Below, one piece after another: positions 52,036-62,909 of a stretch of 64,000 nt of DNA. A program made the position numbers and the translations under genes. The stretch spans positions 8,565,497 to 8,629,496 of the forward strand of contig JAKTNV010000007.1 in assembly GCA_022747635.1 (NCBI GenBank). The letters are read 5' to 3'. Origin of the DNA: Hetaerina americana. Its lineage: Eukaryota > Arthropoda > Insecta > Odonata > Calopterygidae. Positions within the stretch are counted from its first letter, which is position 1. Every line of letters begins with the position of its first letter. The notes beneath the pieces were generated by a model, which did no database searches, had not been told where the DNA came from, and worked only from the letters and a program-made list of their open reading frames with translations.

Positions 52036-52554
52036 TCGATGCTGAAATAAGCAACGGAATAGGTATGGTCATTTCAATAGTAAAATCCGTACCCTAGTCA
52101 ACAGTGCCTAATCTGGGATCGATAGTTCCCTGAACCTCTTCCTCCAGTTAATGTTCCCTCGTTCTCTGCAATGCGGTCCGTGCATTCAATTTCCGGTATC
52201 TCCCTCTTCACAGTTTCAATCCATCGCTGCATTCATAGCAAGTACGTCTTTTCGCAAAATGTGCTCGACGTCATTATCCCGATGTTCCCGGCTTCTTTTT
52301 CCGCCAACTCTTCGCATGTCATGTCCGTTAGTTTTTCCGGCAGTTGAGTCCGTTCAATACATTCGACCCCAATCATTCGTGTTTTGAATTTCTTCCTGAA
52401 CACCTGATCAAGTATTGCAATTTATTGTTTTTTTAAATTTATTCATTTTATTTGCATTAGTCCGAAAACAGCATTTCAGCGTTTACATCGGACCTACATC
52501 GGACCTACAGTAAAACAATGATATAACAATATTACAATTACATACATCCAAGCC
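52036..52554. other. Intergenic, no gene recognised
   Basis: Nothing beyond a 12-base direct repeat ACATCGGACCTA at about 52485-52508. Confidence 0.35.
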
Positions 52555-52569
52555 TTAGGTGGAGGAAAA

Positions 52570-52643
52570 ATCACCTCGGTGGAAATCGAACCCGCGACCT
52601 CTAGGTTGGCAGGCGAGGACGTTACCCCGCCACCACCGGGGTC
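52570..52643 (-). repeat. tRNA-like sequence, SINE head or pseudo-tRNA
   Basis: The minus strand reads GGTGGTGGCGGGGTAACGTC (A-box region), CTCGCCTGCCAACC (anticodon-loop region, tRNA-Gly-like) and GCGGGTTCGATTTCC (B box). It has tRNA spacing but imperfect stems. Confidence 0.5.
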
Positions 52644-52654
52644 GGCAAAAAATA

Positions 52655-52735
52655 AACATCTCTGGTAGGGTACGAACGCACGACCTTTGGATTAGAAGTC
52701 CAATTTATGAACTACATATAGTGGAGGCTCTCAAG
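52655..52735 (-). repeat. tRNA-Arg(UCU)-like pseudogene or SINE head
   Basis: The anticodon arm TTGGACTTCTAATCCAA is intact (anticodon TCT), followed by AGGTCGTGCGTTCGTACC and CTACCAGAGATG. This fits arthropod tRNA-Arg(UCU). The D arm and 5' acceptor strand are decayed, so it is not a working gene. Confidence 0.55.
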
Positions 52736-52744
52736 AAAGTTTCC

Positions 52745-52815
52745 ATCTACATTCAAGTAAATACTCCGAAGTCCACCAAAAAGGTGTGTGGCAGGGGGTG
52801 CAAGCACCAAAAGGC
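52745..52815 (+). repeat. LINE/SINE 3' end, tail type C
   Basis: CTACATTCAAGTAAATACTC, CGAAGTCCACCAAAAAGGTG and TGTGGCAGGGGGTGCAAGC. It resembles the end at 38905-38956. Confidence 0.4.
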
Positions 52816-53258
52816 ATTGTAAGGGAGGATATGGGTGGTTGCAGGGTTAGGAATAGGAAATAAAATATTAATTAAAAACTCCGAAATGACCAGCAAATCC
52901 AAGCACATGCTGGCGGAAAACTTACATTAGTTCCGAACAAGTCACCCACACATCCAATTTCACCCACTAAAAAAGTTCTTTGGTATACTGAAAAAGAGAG
53001 AGTAAAAATGAACCGCGATCACTTACTTACACGATAGACCTCCACCACACCGAGACAGGTCATGCGAAACTGGAAAGAAAGAAGTGGGAATGTTCTACGT
53101 ATTAATCCATGGCTGCACTAAATTTAAGTATGGCCCCCGTCACTTAAGTCACAGGTAGAATATGTGCATACCCCCCCCCCACTGCTATTGGCAGTGGATG
53201 GAGTGAGGTATCACCCCCACGGAGAAGGGGTGGAAGAGATAGAGTGAAAATACTAGGG
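52816..53258. other. Intergenic, no gene recognised
   Basis: Nothing recognised. A C-run lies at about 53170-53179. Confidence 0.4.
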
Positions 53259-54253
53259 TAGGCTGAAAACTAATGCACACATGCTCGTAGACTACAAACA
53301 AAATGACCTTCAGAAGCACTCCTAGTGGCATATGGAAGTAACATTCCCCTCAATAGGTTTGCGTAGGTTTGAGGTCGTTACATTCATCCAGTGTATTTTG
53401 AGAAGCGGTAGTATGGCGACGTGTTCTAGTGCTATGTCAATGCGAGTTTACAGCGTGCTGTTATCGAATTTTTAAATGCTGAAAAAGGGACTTCTACTGA
53501 GATTCATCGTCGTTTAAAGGCTTTTTATGGTGACGATGCTGTTGATAGGTCGGCTGTAAATCGATGGGTAGTAAAATTTCGTGGTTGCGAGCCTGGAAAA
53601 GCGACTTATGGTGACGATGCTGTTGATAGGTCTACTGTAAATCGATGGGTAGTAAAATTTCGTGGTTGCGAGCCTGGAAAAGCGATAATTGTTGATGAAA
53701 CACGCAGCGGACGTCCGATCACTGCCACAGACGATAAACATCGCAAACTCGTCAAAGATTGGATTCTAAATGACCGGCGAACCACTCAAAAGCGTATGAT
53801 ACACCTCCGACTTCGAGTTTGTCATGTTTAAGGCAGACTGGCGCCAATAATCTTGCAACGTGACAACGCTTGTCCACACACCTCGCGCGCAACTAGAGAG
53901 GGTCTGCGAAACCTAAAATATGAACAGATCCCACACCCTCCTCCTTATTCCCCCTATTTTTTCCCTCAACTCAAGAGTCACCTCAAGGGTAATCATTACA
54001 CCTCGGACGATGAGGTGGAGGCAGCCATCAAGTCCTGGATTCGAGAAAAGGCGGAAGAGTTTTTCAGTGACGGAATGAAAAAACTTGTTACACTTGGGAT
54101 AAATGTGTTGGCCTTGACGGTGCCTATGTTGAAAAAATAAATATATGATTTAGTAACTTAAGATTTTTACTTTAATGTACTTTTCACCCGATCTTGCTAT
54201 TTGTTTTTGTTTGCGCTCTACATACAATGATGTGTGCATTACATTTCAGCCTA
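53259..54253 (+). pseudogene. mariner transposon with both ends, broken transposase
   Basis: The terminal inverted repeats are TAGGCTGAAAACTAATGCAC (left) and GTGCATTACATTTCAGCCTA (right), with TA at both ends. The transposase N-terminus (GTSTEIHRRLKAFYGDDAVD, RSAVNRWVVKFRGCEPGKA) carries an 81-base direct tandem duplication (units begin at 53525 and 53606) that keeps the frame. DETRSGRPITATDDKHRKL follows, then an internal deletion near 53810 removes the first catalytic region. The distal part reads ILQRDNACPHTSRATREGLR, PPPYSPYFFPQLKSHLKGNH and AIKSWIREKAEEFFSDGMKK. Same family as 24610-24994. Confidence 0.88.
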
Positions 54254-55062
54254 CCCACGTATTTTGGTTTAAAAGAATATTGTTTGGTGGTATGCGTCAT
54301 TCTCGGAGAGTAGCTTGAAAGTAGACATGCAATTCGACCCGCTCACTCAAAGAATTATAAAGGAAATAATTAGAAAAAATCTTTAAAAATAACCCTTCGA
54401 TCCAGCTTTGTAGCTTGGGGTAAGGACGATTCGATCATGCGTAGCCAACACACGGATGAGTAGGAGGAGAGAGAGAGAGAGAGCGGTTATTTGCATTAAT
54501 TATGAAAGTATCATAATTATATTCGTTGCACTGATAAATTTTTTCAGTCAAGGCAAGGGAAGAAGAAATCATTTGTGCTCAAGTGTAGTTGACGTGTATC
54601 AATCGTTTCATTTCTGTATTACAAAATATCTCCGTCGGAATGGGATTATTGCATGGGAAATGGGAAGCGCATTTCGAGACATCGCGTCATCAAAAGCAAC
54701 GGACATTTTTGATTTAGAATACCGAGTCAGCGTTTATTTTCATGAAATTAGTACAGTTGCGAATCATTTATGTATAGGTGGGGATTAGCTTGATTGGCAT
54801 GAGCCGTGTATTTGGTGGCGAGTGAAGACAACCAGAGTGCAGTTTGGTATGGAGAGAGTGATGTTGAATGACTCCGCGAGCTGATGCCTCCGAGAATCGG
54901 GGGTCATAACTCCTATAACATTTCTCCCAATTCGAAACTCCCCGTCGCTTACTCCGCAACTACTAAAATTACCAAAGGAACAAAATTTCCCAATATACTA
55001 AAATCCTAAATTGTAAATTCCAAAATTTTTTGTCACTAGTATTTATTGTGTCAAGTAATTTA
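54254..55062. other. Intergenic, no gene recognised
   Basis: (GA)n at 54466-54483. A 110-codon frame at 54456-54788 overlaps the repeat and resembles nothing. Confidence 0.4.
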
Positions 55063-55440
55063 GAAAGTCAAATTTGAACCAACGGTTCGTAAGTAATCAA
55101 GAATGTCACCATCATTTTTGTCTGTTTCGTGCTTAGAAACAATATCATACAAGCGATCTTCGAGGTGTTGCAACTTGGGTGCCCTAATTTCCTTTATTTG
55201 CAGACAGGAAGATAATGGATGAAGTGTGATCTCGGTGTCAGCGTGCTCCTTCTGAATTTCCGAAAGCAAGTTATGAATACTTGAGTGTGCTTTACCCACA
55301 ACGGTCGCAAAATGATTGTGCAACTCCTCGGAAAGATTACTTGCTCTACCCTCCCTCGGTCTTACTGCTTCATATAAATTCCAAATTAGGGGAGGGAAAC
55401 GTGCTCCTACAGGTCGTCGCCCGCATCTAACACGCCGGCT
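55063..55440 (-). pseudogene. MULE-type transposase, C-terminal remnant
   Basis: The minus strand reads RRPVGARFPPLIWNLYEAV, RPREGRASNLSEELHNHFAT, VVGKAHSSIHNLLSEIQKEH and ends GDILDYLRTVGSNLTF, then a stop. The pattern R-R-P-x-F-P-x-x-x-WN...NN-x-E-x-xH..F...VG..H-S-I...L..E resembles the C-terminal region of MULE-like (FLYWCH-associated) transposases found in insect and aphid genomes. The catalytic core lies outside this fragment and is absent upstream. This is a family call from memory of the pattern only. Confidence 0.55.
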
Positions 55441-55729
55441 GTAGTTTACCTAGGATTATATTATTCCTCAGGGATTTTCCTTATTGTACAATATTTCTTA
55501 TAATACATGTACTATAGTTGATAATATGCAAGAACCTCGAAGTAATCACCCACGGGTAGAAAATCTTCAGTTAGTTCGTTAGACAGAAGATCGATCAATT
55601 ATCTTTAGTGATAATTTCGGCAATTGCATGGTTATGGCATAAATAAACAAATAAATTGTAATAAATGGAACGTATCAACGGAATATACATAGAGAAAAAG
55701 CATTTTATATAATGAAAACGAGATAGCCG
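55441..55729. other. AT-rich spacer
   Basis: Nothing recognised. Confidence 0.4.
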
Positions 55730-56065
55730 GAAACGGATCCCTGGCACAGGAGATATCCTTACAAACCCTGAATGATTTTGTGTGTGTGAATACGATTCAC
55801 GAGAATGGCCGTTATTCCTTAACACACCCTAGTGATCGAGTGGTTGTAAGTTTGTTTTAGTTTTTATTAATTTTGCTTTTTTTCGTGGGATTGAGGTATA
55901 CGTGGGTCACTGTTTCCCAAACACACCCTAGTGACCCAGTGTGTGTGTGTGTTCCCTATCTTTCCCTATCTACTTGTAACTTTGCTTTACCTCCCCCCCC
56001 TTAACTAACCTCGTGCAAATCAAGTGTACGGTATCAGCTATCTCGTTTTCATTGCTTCACGACCG
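55730..56065. mobile_element. MITE-like element, second copy
   Basis: CCTTACAAACCCTGAATGAT and AACTAACCTCGTGCAAATCA, AGTGTACGGTATCAGCTATC, TCGTTTTC correspond in order to the MITE interior and right end at 13325-13882 (CCTTGCAAACCCTGACTG; AGTGCCAATCAAGTTTAC; GGCTATTTCGTTTTTC). Diverged and probably lacking its left end. Confidence 0.45.
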
Positions 56066-56620
56066 TAGGTACATTCATTATATATCTGCACATCTTATAC
56101 AATTTGGGAGTTTGGTATTTTAGGAGATTTAATGTATTGGGAGTTTTGTATTTTGGGAAAAAGGAATAATTGGGAGTTTTTCATTGATAGAAATATTTTG
56201 GGAGTAATGACCCCCTACCCTCCGAGGGCGCCGGGCGTGGTCGTAGGATTTGTAGGGCGGGGAGGAAGGGGGTGGGATGAGAACGTGGGGAGGTTTTGCC
56301 GTGGAGAGAGATGAATGGGCCAAGTGGCGGAGAAGGGTGGTGCGGGAGAGGCAGCAGGGGACCGGGGGTGCCTGGAAGCAGTGGAGTTCCGGCTGGCGGG
56401 GAAGGCTCTGATCCCAAGTCCCGAGAAGTCGGGAAATGGTGGCCCTGAAATCAAATGGTTGTCTGAAGTATTGCGTTCATCATGGACGCAAAATTGAACG
56501 AAGAAGACCAGTATAATGCACGTTATTGATGTGCCGGTGAAATGCTTCACACCGTCTGGCCGGCCACGCCCGCTCTCGTTCGGAACGAAAGAGGACCTCG
56601 CCGGGAAAGGAATCCTCAGT
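56066..56620. other. GC-rich spacer, no gene recognised
   Basis: 56200-56460 is purine-rich and open on both strands but gives no known protein. Confidence 0.35.
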
Positions 56621-56802
56621 GTTTTCCAAGATTATTCGGGTCTCCCACCGGGTCCACGTTCGTAGGGTTGCCGACGTTTCGATGGCCGAGTCGTCCATCG
56701 TCTTCAGGGCATGCCCTGAAGACGATGGACGACTCGGCCATCGAAACGTCGGCAACCCTACGAACGTGGACCCGGTGGGAGACCCGAATAATCTTGGAAA
56801 AC
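56621..56802. repeat. Perfect 182-bp palindrome with the hairpin motif at its centre
   Basis: Two 91-base arms are exact reverse complements with no spacer; the centre is GGGCA|TGCCC at 56711/56712. The right arm reads CTGAAGAC-GATGG-ACGACTCGG-CCATC-GAAACGTC, the hairpin-element head, and continues GGCAACCCTACGAACGTGGA. The outside flanks share CCGGGAAAG and AATCCTCAGTG (56601-56621 and 56811-56840). Confidence 0.85.
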
Positions 56803-56901
56803 ATTATTCGCCGGGAAAGTACCAGATCGAATCCTCAGTGATTCGCCATCGAAAGGCGACATTCCTCCCGCCCTACACCCCATAAAACGGTCCATAGGAT
56901 T

Positions 56902-57940
56902 TACGAGGTATGTTCAAAAAGTATTACGACTCATGTGTTTTTTCAAAAATTATTTATTTATTCATGAATATCTATTTTTTCCCCTTCAATGTAATCCCTA
57001 TTCAATATTATACACTTATAGCACTTCAAAAAATCATTTTTTTTTATGATCTTGTTCAGCTCCTCCTTCGATGCAGTCTTTATCTCGTCTATCGTAGCGT
57101 AGCGTCGTCCTTTCATGGGCCTCTTCAGTTTTGGTGACAAGAAAAAGTCACTGGGGGCCAGATCTGGGGAATACGGTGGCTGCGACATCATCAGTTTGTT
57201 GTTTTTGGCCAAACATTCGCGCACAAGTAACGATGTGTGAGCAGGGGCGTTGCCATGGTGCAAAATCCAATTGTTGTTCTTCCACAAATCCGGATATTTG
57301 TGGCGGATGGCTTCGCGGAAATGGCGCATAACTGGAGGGTAATGTTCCTTATTTACCGTTCTACCTTGTGGAAAGAACTCGTGATGTACCACGCCCGTGC
57401 AATCGAAGAAAACTGTAAGCAAAACTTTCATATTCGACCGAACTTGGCGCGCTTTTCGGTCTTTTTTTATTTCGGTCTTTGGCTCGTGCTGCACCTTTCA
57501 TTGGGATGATTGAGATTTAGTTTCCACGTCATAACCATAAACCAATGATTCGTCACCAGTTATGACCCTCTGGAGCAAATTTGGGTCGTCACGGATAGAG
57601 TGCAACTTCTCAATAGCAATGTTAATGCGTTGCTGTTTTTGGTCGAAATTGAGCAATTTTGGTACGAATTTCGCGGCGACCGTGACATTTGGGCCGCGTC
57701 ATGCCGAAATAATTGGTATAAATCAAATGGCACGAGCCAATCGATATGTTTAGGTCCTCAACATGTTCTCTAACGGTGATTTGACGATTGGCTAATAATA
57801 TTTCCTTCACTTCATCAATGTTTTCGCGTGTTGCTGATGTGCACGAGCGTGATCTTCGTCGTTCACATCTTCTCGGCCCTCTGAGAGCATATTGTACCAC
57901 CGATAAACTTTGCTTCGGCCCCTTGACCCGAAACACCTTT
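56902..57940 (-). pseudogene. mariner transposon, 5' truncated
   Basis: The right-hand terminal repeat TACGAGGTATGTTCAAAAAG starts at 56902. The minus strand encodes RENIDEVKEILLANRQITVR in one frame and, in another, VFFDCTGVVHHEFFPQG, NNNWILHHGNAPAHTSLL, PPYSPDLAPSDFFLSPKLKR and PMKGRRYATIDEIKT, ending at 56958. The first and third catalytic aspartates are present. The second, in the usual HHDNAPAH block, is Gly. The N-terminal domain and other terminal repeat are missing where LINE A begins. Confidence 0.85.
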
Positions 57941-57944
57941 CCCC

Positions 57945-58880
57945 CTTAGCGTGGTCGGACAAACGTCATTTCATTCTGATGCCTTATCACTCGTGAAAAA
58001 AGGGCATCTGAAATTTATCTGTTATACACTTAATCTCTTTTTTAGATTTTATTCACACGACTTCTCCAACCATAGTACGATGGGGGTAATGATACACTTT
58101 CAACATCTCGCTAGAGAGATATCCTTTCAATTTATGCCAGAGCTTCAATCTGTAATTTAACCTTCCCTCTGTGAGTGATTCCCAATCTAGCTCCTGAAGT
58201 AATGTTGATACGCCACTCGGTTTCTCATAACTACGTTTTACAAATGTAGCTCCTCTACGTTGCTCGCGATCTAAGTCGGAAATCAATTCAACTTTATCTG
58301 GATGTCATATAATATGCTTGAAGCATATTCTAAATGAGGCCTAGCGAGAGAAAATTAACATTGCTCTTTAACCTTTTCGTCACGTTTCCCCAATACTTCT
58401 TTTTTAAATCCTATTATTTTTAGTTTGCTTGTCCATATATTTTGCATGTATTTTTTACCCAGGAGAGGTCACGAGTGAGGGTCATGCCTAGCTATTTAAA
58501 CGAGTCTCCTCTTTCTATTTCAGTATTCCCGGTGCAATAGGCGTTCGGGAGGGAAATGGCCTTATTCTGAGAATTCATAAATATACGCTGTTTTATAGTT
58601 AAATTCTAATTGCCAAGTATCGCACCAGCGTTTTATAGCATTGAGGTCATCTGATAAAGGTGCTGTGTCCTCTGGACTAAGCATATCTCTGTGAGTTACT
58701 GCATCGTCGACAGATAAACGTGTCTTACAATCGACCACGGAGTTAAAACCAATAACGCAAAGTAGAATAAAATGGGTCCGATGACATTTCCCTGGGGAAC
58801 ACCTTAAGCTATTTCTACTGCATTAGAGCTAACTCCACATATTTTATGGTCTTTATACTCTTTAAACCAGACCATTTAAA
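57945..58880 (-). mobile_element. LINE A, 3' half without its terminus
   Basis: The minus strand covers GVPQGNVIGPILF (reverse transcriptase motif 5' of the active-site region) at about 58770-58810. It continues to LQELDWESLTEGRLNYRLKL and LHKLKG-type sequence at about 58100-58200, with stops and shifts. The last 60-70 bases of the family's 3' end are missing at the junction with the mariner. Confidence 0.65.
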
Positions 58881-59539
58881 AAGGCATCCAGTCCCTTAGG
58901 TAATATCCTTTCCCACTGCTGAAATCGCCCCCTCCCTCCTCCCCCCTCCAATCCACCTAATGGGGTGGTCTTCATGATCCACATATTTGGCTGACTTAGA
59001 ATTATCGACTTGGGAACTGTTGGACCTTGTTTTTGTCATTGAAGGGGACGTCTGTCGTTTATTTACTGCTCCAGGGATTGCTTCAAATGCTCTTTAAATT
59101 GCCGAGTGACAGGATAAATGACTGTCACGGCCGCCGGACGAAAGACAACAACCGCTTATTTGAGGAGCATTCCTTCACACTCTCATAATTACTTCACAAG
59201 GCTCACCGTAGCTTAAACAATTACATTACGCCTAACGACCGGCAATTGCCTTCGGCGTCTGTTTCACGCCGATTGGGGGACAACGAGAGAAAATGCAATT
59301 AGGGCGCACCGCCAATTATAACGGCAAAGTGTGTCTCTCTCTCTCTCCCAATGGACGTCCCCCCCCCACATTCGGGGGATCCTTTCCCTTCCCCCATGCG
59401 TCGTGTCCCTCGAATAAGCACTGAGCCGGTCTCGAGGAGACCCTCCTCAAAGAAAAGGAAAATGACCTCAAGCGTCCACTGTGGGGGAGGGGGAAACGAT
59501 ATTCTCTACGGAAAGAGTTCGATGTGATGATGAAAGCTC
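58881..59539. other. Non-coding, possible regulatory stretch
   Basis: 59030-59290 contains GTTTATTTAC (forkhead-type), an inverted pair GTGACAG...CTGTCAC with a 9-base spacer, and AATTA cores. (CT)n lies at 59333-59347 and a C-run at 59358-59367. No gene. Confidence 0.25.
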
Positions 59540-60215
59540 TGCTAAAAGTTTTGTGGAGCATTTTTGCCAAAATACTCCAAATATTGGCATATGGCTGCGA
59601 GGTGTGGGGAGAGAGATAGGCTAATTTACAGCGGAATCCGGAGGAAACTGGAGGAGGCTCAAATATCATGTCTAATTGCAATATACGGTCTGCAATGAAG
59701 CTCTACAAATAATGACTCGGATGCAGCCGATAACATTCTCAATAGGGGAAAGAAGAATCAAGTCACGGTTGAGGCAGATGGAAGAGGCTACTCCAGGAGA
59801 TGTAACTTTGTCTCCAACTGAGAAATGTAGCAGGAACAGGAAGGTTATAAGAGCGCATTTCCTGGATAAGTGGGAACGGGAATGGGAAACATTAGAAAAG
59901 GGGAAAATAACCACAATTCCTATCTAGCGTGAAGGAAAGAATGAAGATCAACTTTAAAACTTACAAAGGAATTACGCAAATTTTAACAGGACACGGGGAG
60001 TTTAGATCATACCTCGATAGAATAGGGAAAAGAGGAGGGTGGGACGTGTGAATGCATGTTGGAGGAGGACACGGCAATAAACAGAGTGCCCAACTAATGA
60101 CGAGGAAAGACGCGAACTGGAAGCCACCCTTCGATTTATTTACATAACGTCCAACAAATTGGGAATAGCTACACGAGGAACCGATTAGGAAAATATTGGA
60201 TAGTTTTATCAACAA
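59540..60215 (+). mobile_element. LINE remnant (R1-like), C-terminal end
   Basis: Reads, with frameshifts, GIRRKLEEAQISCLIAIYG, EALQIMTRMQPITFSIGERR, ATPGDVTLSPTEK, FLDKWEREWE and then LTGHGEFRSYLDRIGKRGGW-like sequence and REREL. The LTGHG..YL.R segment followed by a cysteine-rich stretch is the usual end of R1/TRAS-type proteins. Confidence 0.6.
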
Positions 60216-62219
60216 AAGATAAAGTGGGAACGGGGAGAACGACGGAAAGGAAGGGTATGTAACTCATATGTTGTAAAAAATTATCTAAATTGTATTGTTG
60301 GTTTAAAATTAAGGTGCCCCGTAAAATTGAAACAATTAATTTCCCGATTCTGATCGAACGGGCCAAATTATTATTAATACTTCGGTGGTCCCGAGACAAG
60401 TTCTAACGCAAAACGGATCGATAGAATTTGTGGGCGGCGTTAAAATTTTAAAATCGTAATAAAATTCAAGAAAACTCCCGGTCATATGTTCATGACATAT
60501 TTGGCAGAAAGTTAGATGGTGGAGGTTAAAAAAAGAATATATTTACGAAGAATTCTTGCAAAATATAGTGATACGTTTCTTGGAGTAGTTTTTTATACAA
60601 TGAAGTATTTTTCCAACGTTAAAATCAAAAAATATAATTTAATTTAGTTGTAATATTTCTGTTTAATATTTTCCGCGGTTAAATATATTAATTTTTTTAT
60701 TCAAGTGCTCCGTGCTGCTACTGGAGCCACAAACATTCTGTAGACCGCAAATGCGCAACGGCAATAGCCAATTGTTTTGACCCCGAAGTATCACATACGT
60801 GGGCGAAACAAAAGAAATAAGTTAAGATGGTAGCTGACTGCCGAACGAACCTACCTATATAAGGGATCCTATTTCCCTCGAACGATTCGCGGCCACAGCA
60901 GAAGGGAACAACATGAATGAATATTGCTACCAAAAAATAAAATGATAAGGAATGCCAATGAACACTGATTATGGTCTGATGGTCGGTGGCAGAAAGTTAG
61001 ATGGTGGAGGTTAAAAAAAAGAATATATTTACGAAGACTTCAACCAAACTTCCTCGTGGTGGCTCCTGCAGAGTGTGGCTGGGGAAGGGGTGCATGCGTT
61101 CTCCTTCCCCCTTTTGAGGTGTGGGGGATCTGTGATTATGTTTGCAACTATGCCGGCGTTCTTGGTAGTGCATCTTCATGGTTTCTTGATCGAGTTCGGA
61201 TTCCGTCATGATGAAGCATGTGATAGAAATTCCCTTTATTATGGATTAATTTACACTACTTAAGCCCTTGCATTTACATGTTGAATGGATGTTTATTTTG
61301 TATTCATTTATTTTTATATTTAAATTTTAAAGTTAAACGTATTAAAATGTAAATGGGGCAAATACAGTGTGTTAGAATTTCTCATCAAATAAATTTATGA
61401 TGCTTCTAAATACATATCCCATTCATTTCGATCGACCTCAAAACTACTACTACTCGAACCAAATAATGCCTTGAAAATTAGCATAGCAGGAATAAAGTAA
61501 ACATCTATGAGTTTGGAAAATTGTAATTATGCAAACCATAGTTTTCCGTTTATGCATTAGAAAAAATTAATATCATGTCATGTATCAAAACTATATACCA
61601 TTGCCTTATGCTGCGCCAAAGGGAGAATTGAAAACATCGACCATCAGTGGTAATACTAGCTCTTTTTCCATCAAAAGCTTTCGATGGAGAACAATAATTT
61701 TCATCATCCCGGAAAACTGTCGATAGCTTGAACTATCAACATCGGTTGAACATGCGCGGGCTACTCAATCTACCTCCCAGGCAATGGGAAGCGAAAGAGA
61801 TTAAGAGGGAGAGAGAGAGTGCCGGAATGAATGCGTGGACCAGCGGGATGGAGAAAAGCGAATGCTGATTAGCCCAGAGAGACATTTTGATTGTGTTCGC
61901 TGTCACATTTACAACCGTGGAAAAGTGTTCGTTTCGCCTCTTCTTTCGTTCCGCCAAAAAAAAACATGACAGCGCTCTCTTCTCGATGCGGCATTAACCC
62001 CCTAAATTTCCGATTTTCGAGTAAATCTTTCAAAAATATTTGCAAATGCAGCACTTTCGAGAGAACGTGCAGCTGCCGGCGATGCCGTTGTAGAAGTGAT
62101 GCGAGAATTTATGGAACGAATAACATCCACAAGTTAAACAACTTCTCAAGATGAAGGAAGACTTTACTTAAACATTAAGTTAAACATAGGACATTAACTA
62201 GGGCGGGCGAATAACTTCC
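60216..62219. other. Intergenic with a 49-bp direct repeat
   Basis: GGCAGAAAGTTAGATGGTGG and the following 29 bases occur at 60503-60551 and again at 60988-61037 (one extra A). Otherwise AT-rich with no gene recognised. An ACTACTACTACT run lies at 61444-61455. Confidence 0.45.
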
Positions 62220-62530
62220 TCGTATTTGGGTCGTATTTTAGATGAAAGCGAGCATAGTAGTGAGAGGAAAATTTGCAGGAGGTTTGTGAATTCGGAAAAT
62301 TTGTCAAGAAGAAGGAAACTGATGACCGTTGCACCAATTAAAAACATAAAGGAAAGATCATTAAAGACTTTAATTGGAAGTATTATAGCGTTATATGGAT
62401 CCGAAACGGGATCTTCGTAACAAGAGGATGAGTGAAGATTTTTTAGTTCGTATCTCTTTTGAGATGTGGGTGTGCAGTGAATTGAGAAAGTTTGCCTGAA
62501 AAGGCAGGAAGACCAGCGACGAAGTTTCTA
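62220..62530 (+). mobile_element. LINE remnant, RTE-like C-terminal part
   Basis: Reads YLGRILDE, ICRRFVNSENLSRRRKLMT, SLKTLIGSIIALYGSETGSS and then FEMWVCS. This is the same segment as YLGSVLDQ...MYGAETWSL...FEMWVWRR of LINE B, much diverged. Confidence 0.5.
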
Positions 62531-62909
62531 ATAGTAGAAGGTTTAAGATTTTGAAAGGGTAATGAAAAAATACAGCAGGAGTATCATGTATGTATGTACC
62601 ACGAATCGCGAGAATTTCCCCTTGTTTGTCCTAATAAATTCTTTCCGTCTTTAGTTCTTCCTGCCTGCGAAGCTGCGAAGACCACAAGAAGGAAATGGTG
62701 TAGAGCAAATTGAAGGAAGCCAACGCAATGCCTAGTACTCGTACCTAATGGTTTTCATGGACCTTAAATACGCCTACCTTTTATGTGTGCTTAGATTACC
62801 TTTGAGTTGGCAGCCATCACGCCAAAGACGAGCAGAAAAAGTGTCCTTCAAGATCACAAGCATTTAGTTTTTCATCTACTATAGGCTGAACCAAATACTA
62901 AAAAATCAT
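62531..62909. other. Intergenic, no gene recognised
   Basis: Nothing recognised. Confidence 0.4.

Noticed and set aside
60503..61037. Target-site duplication of a transposon
   Set aside because: 49 bases is far beyond known duplication lengths and the interval has no terminal repeats or coding sequence; kept only as a direct repeat.
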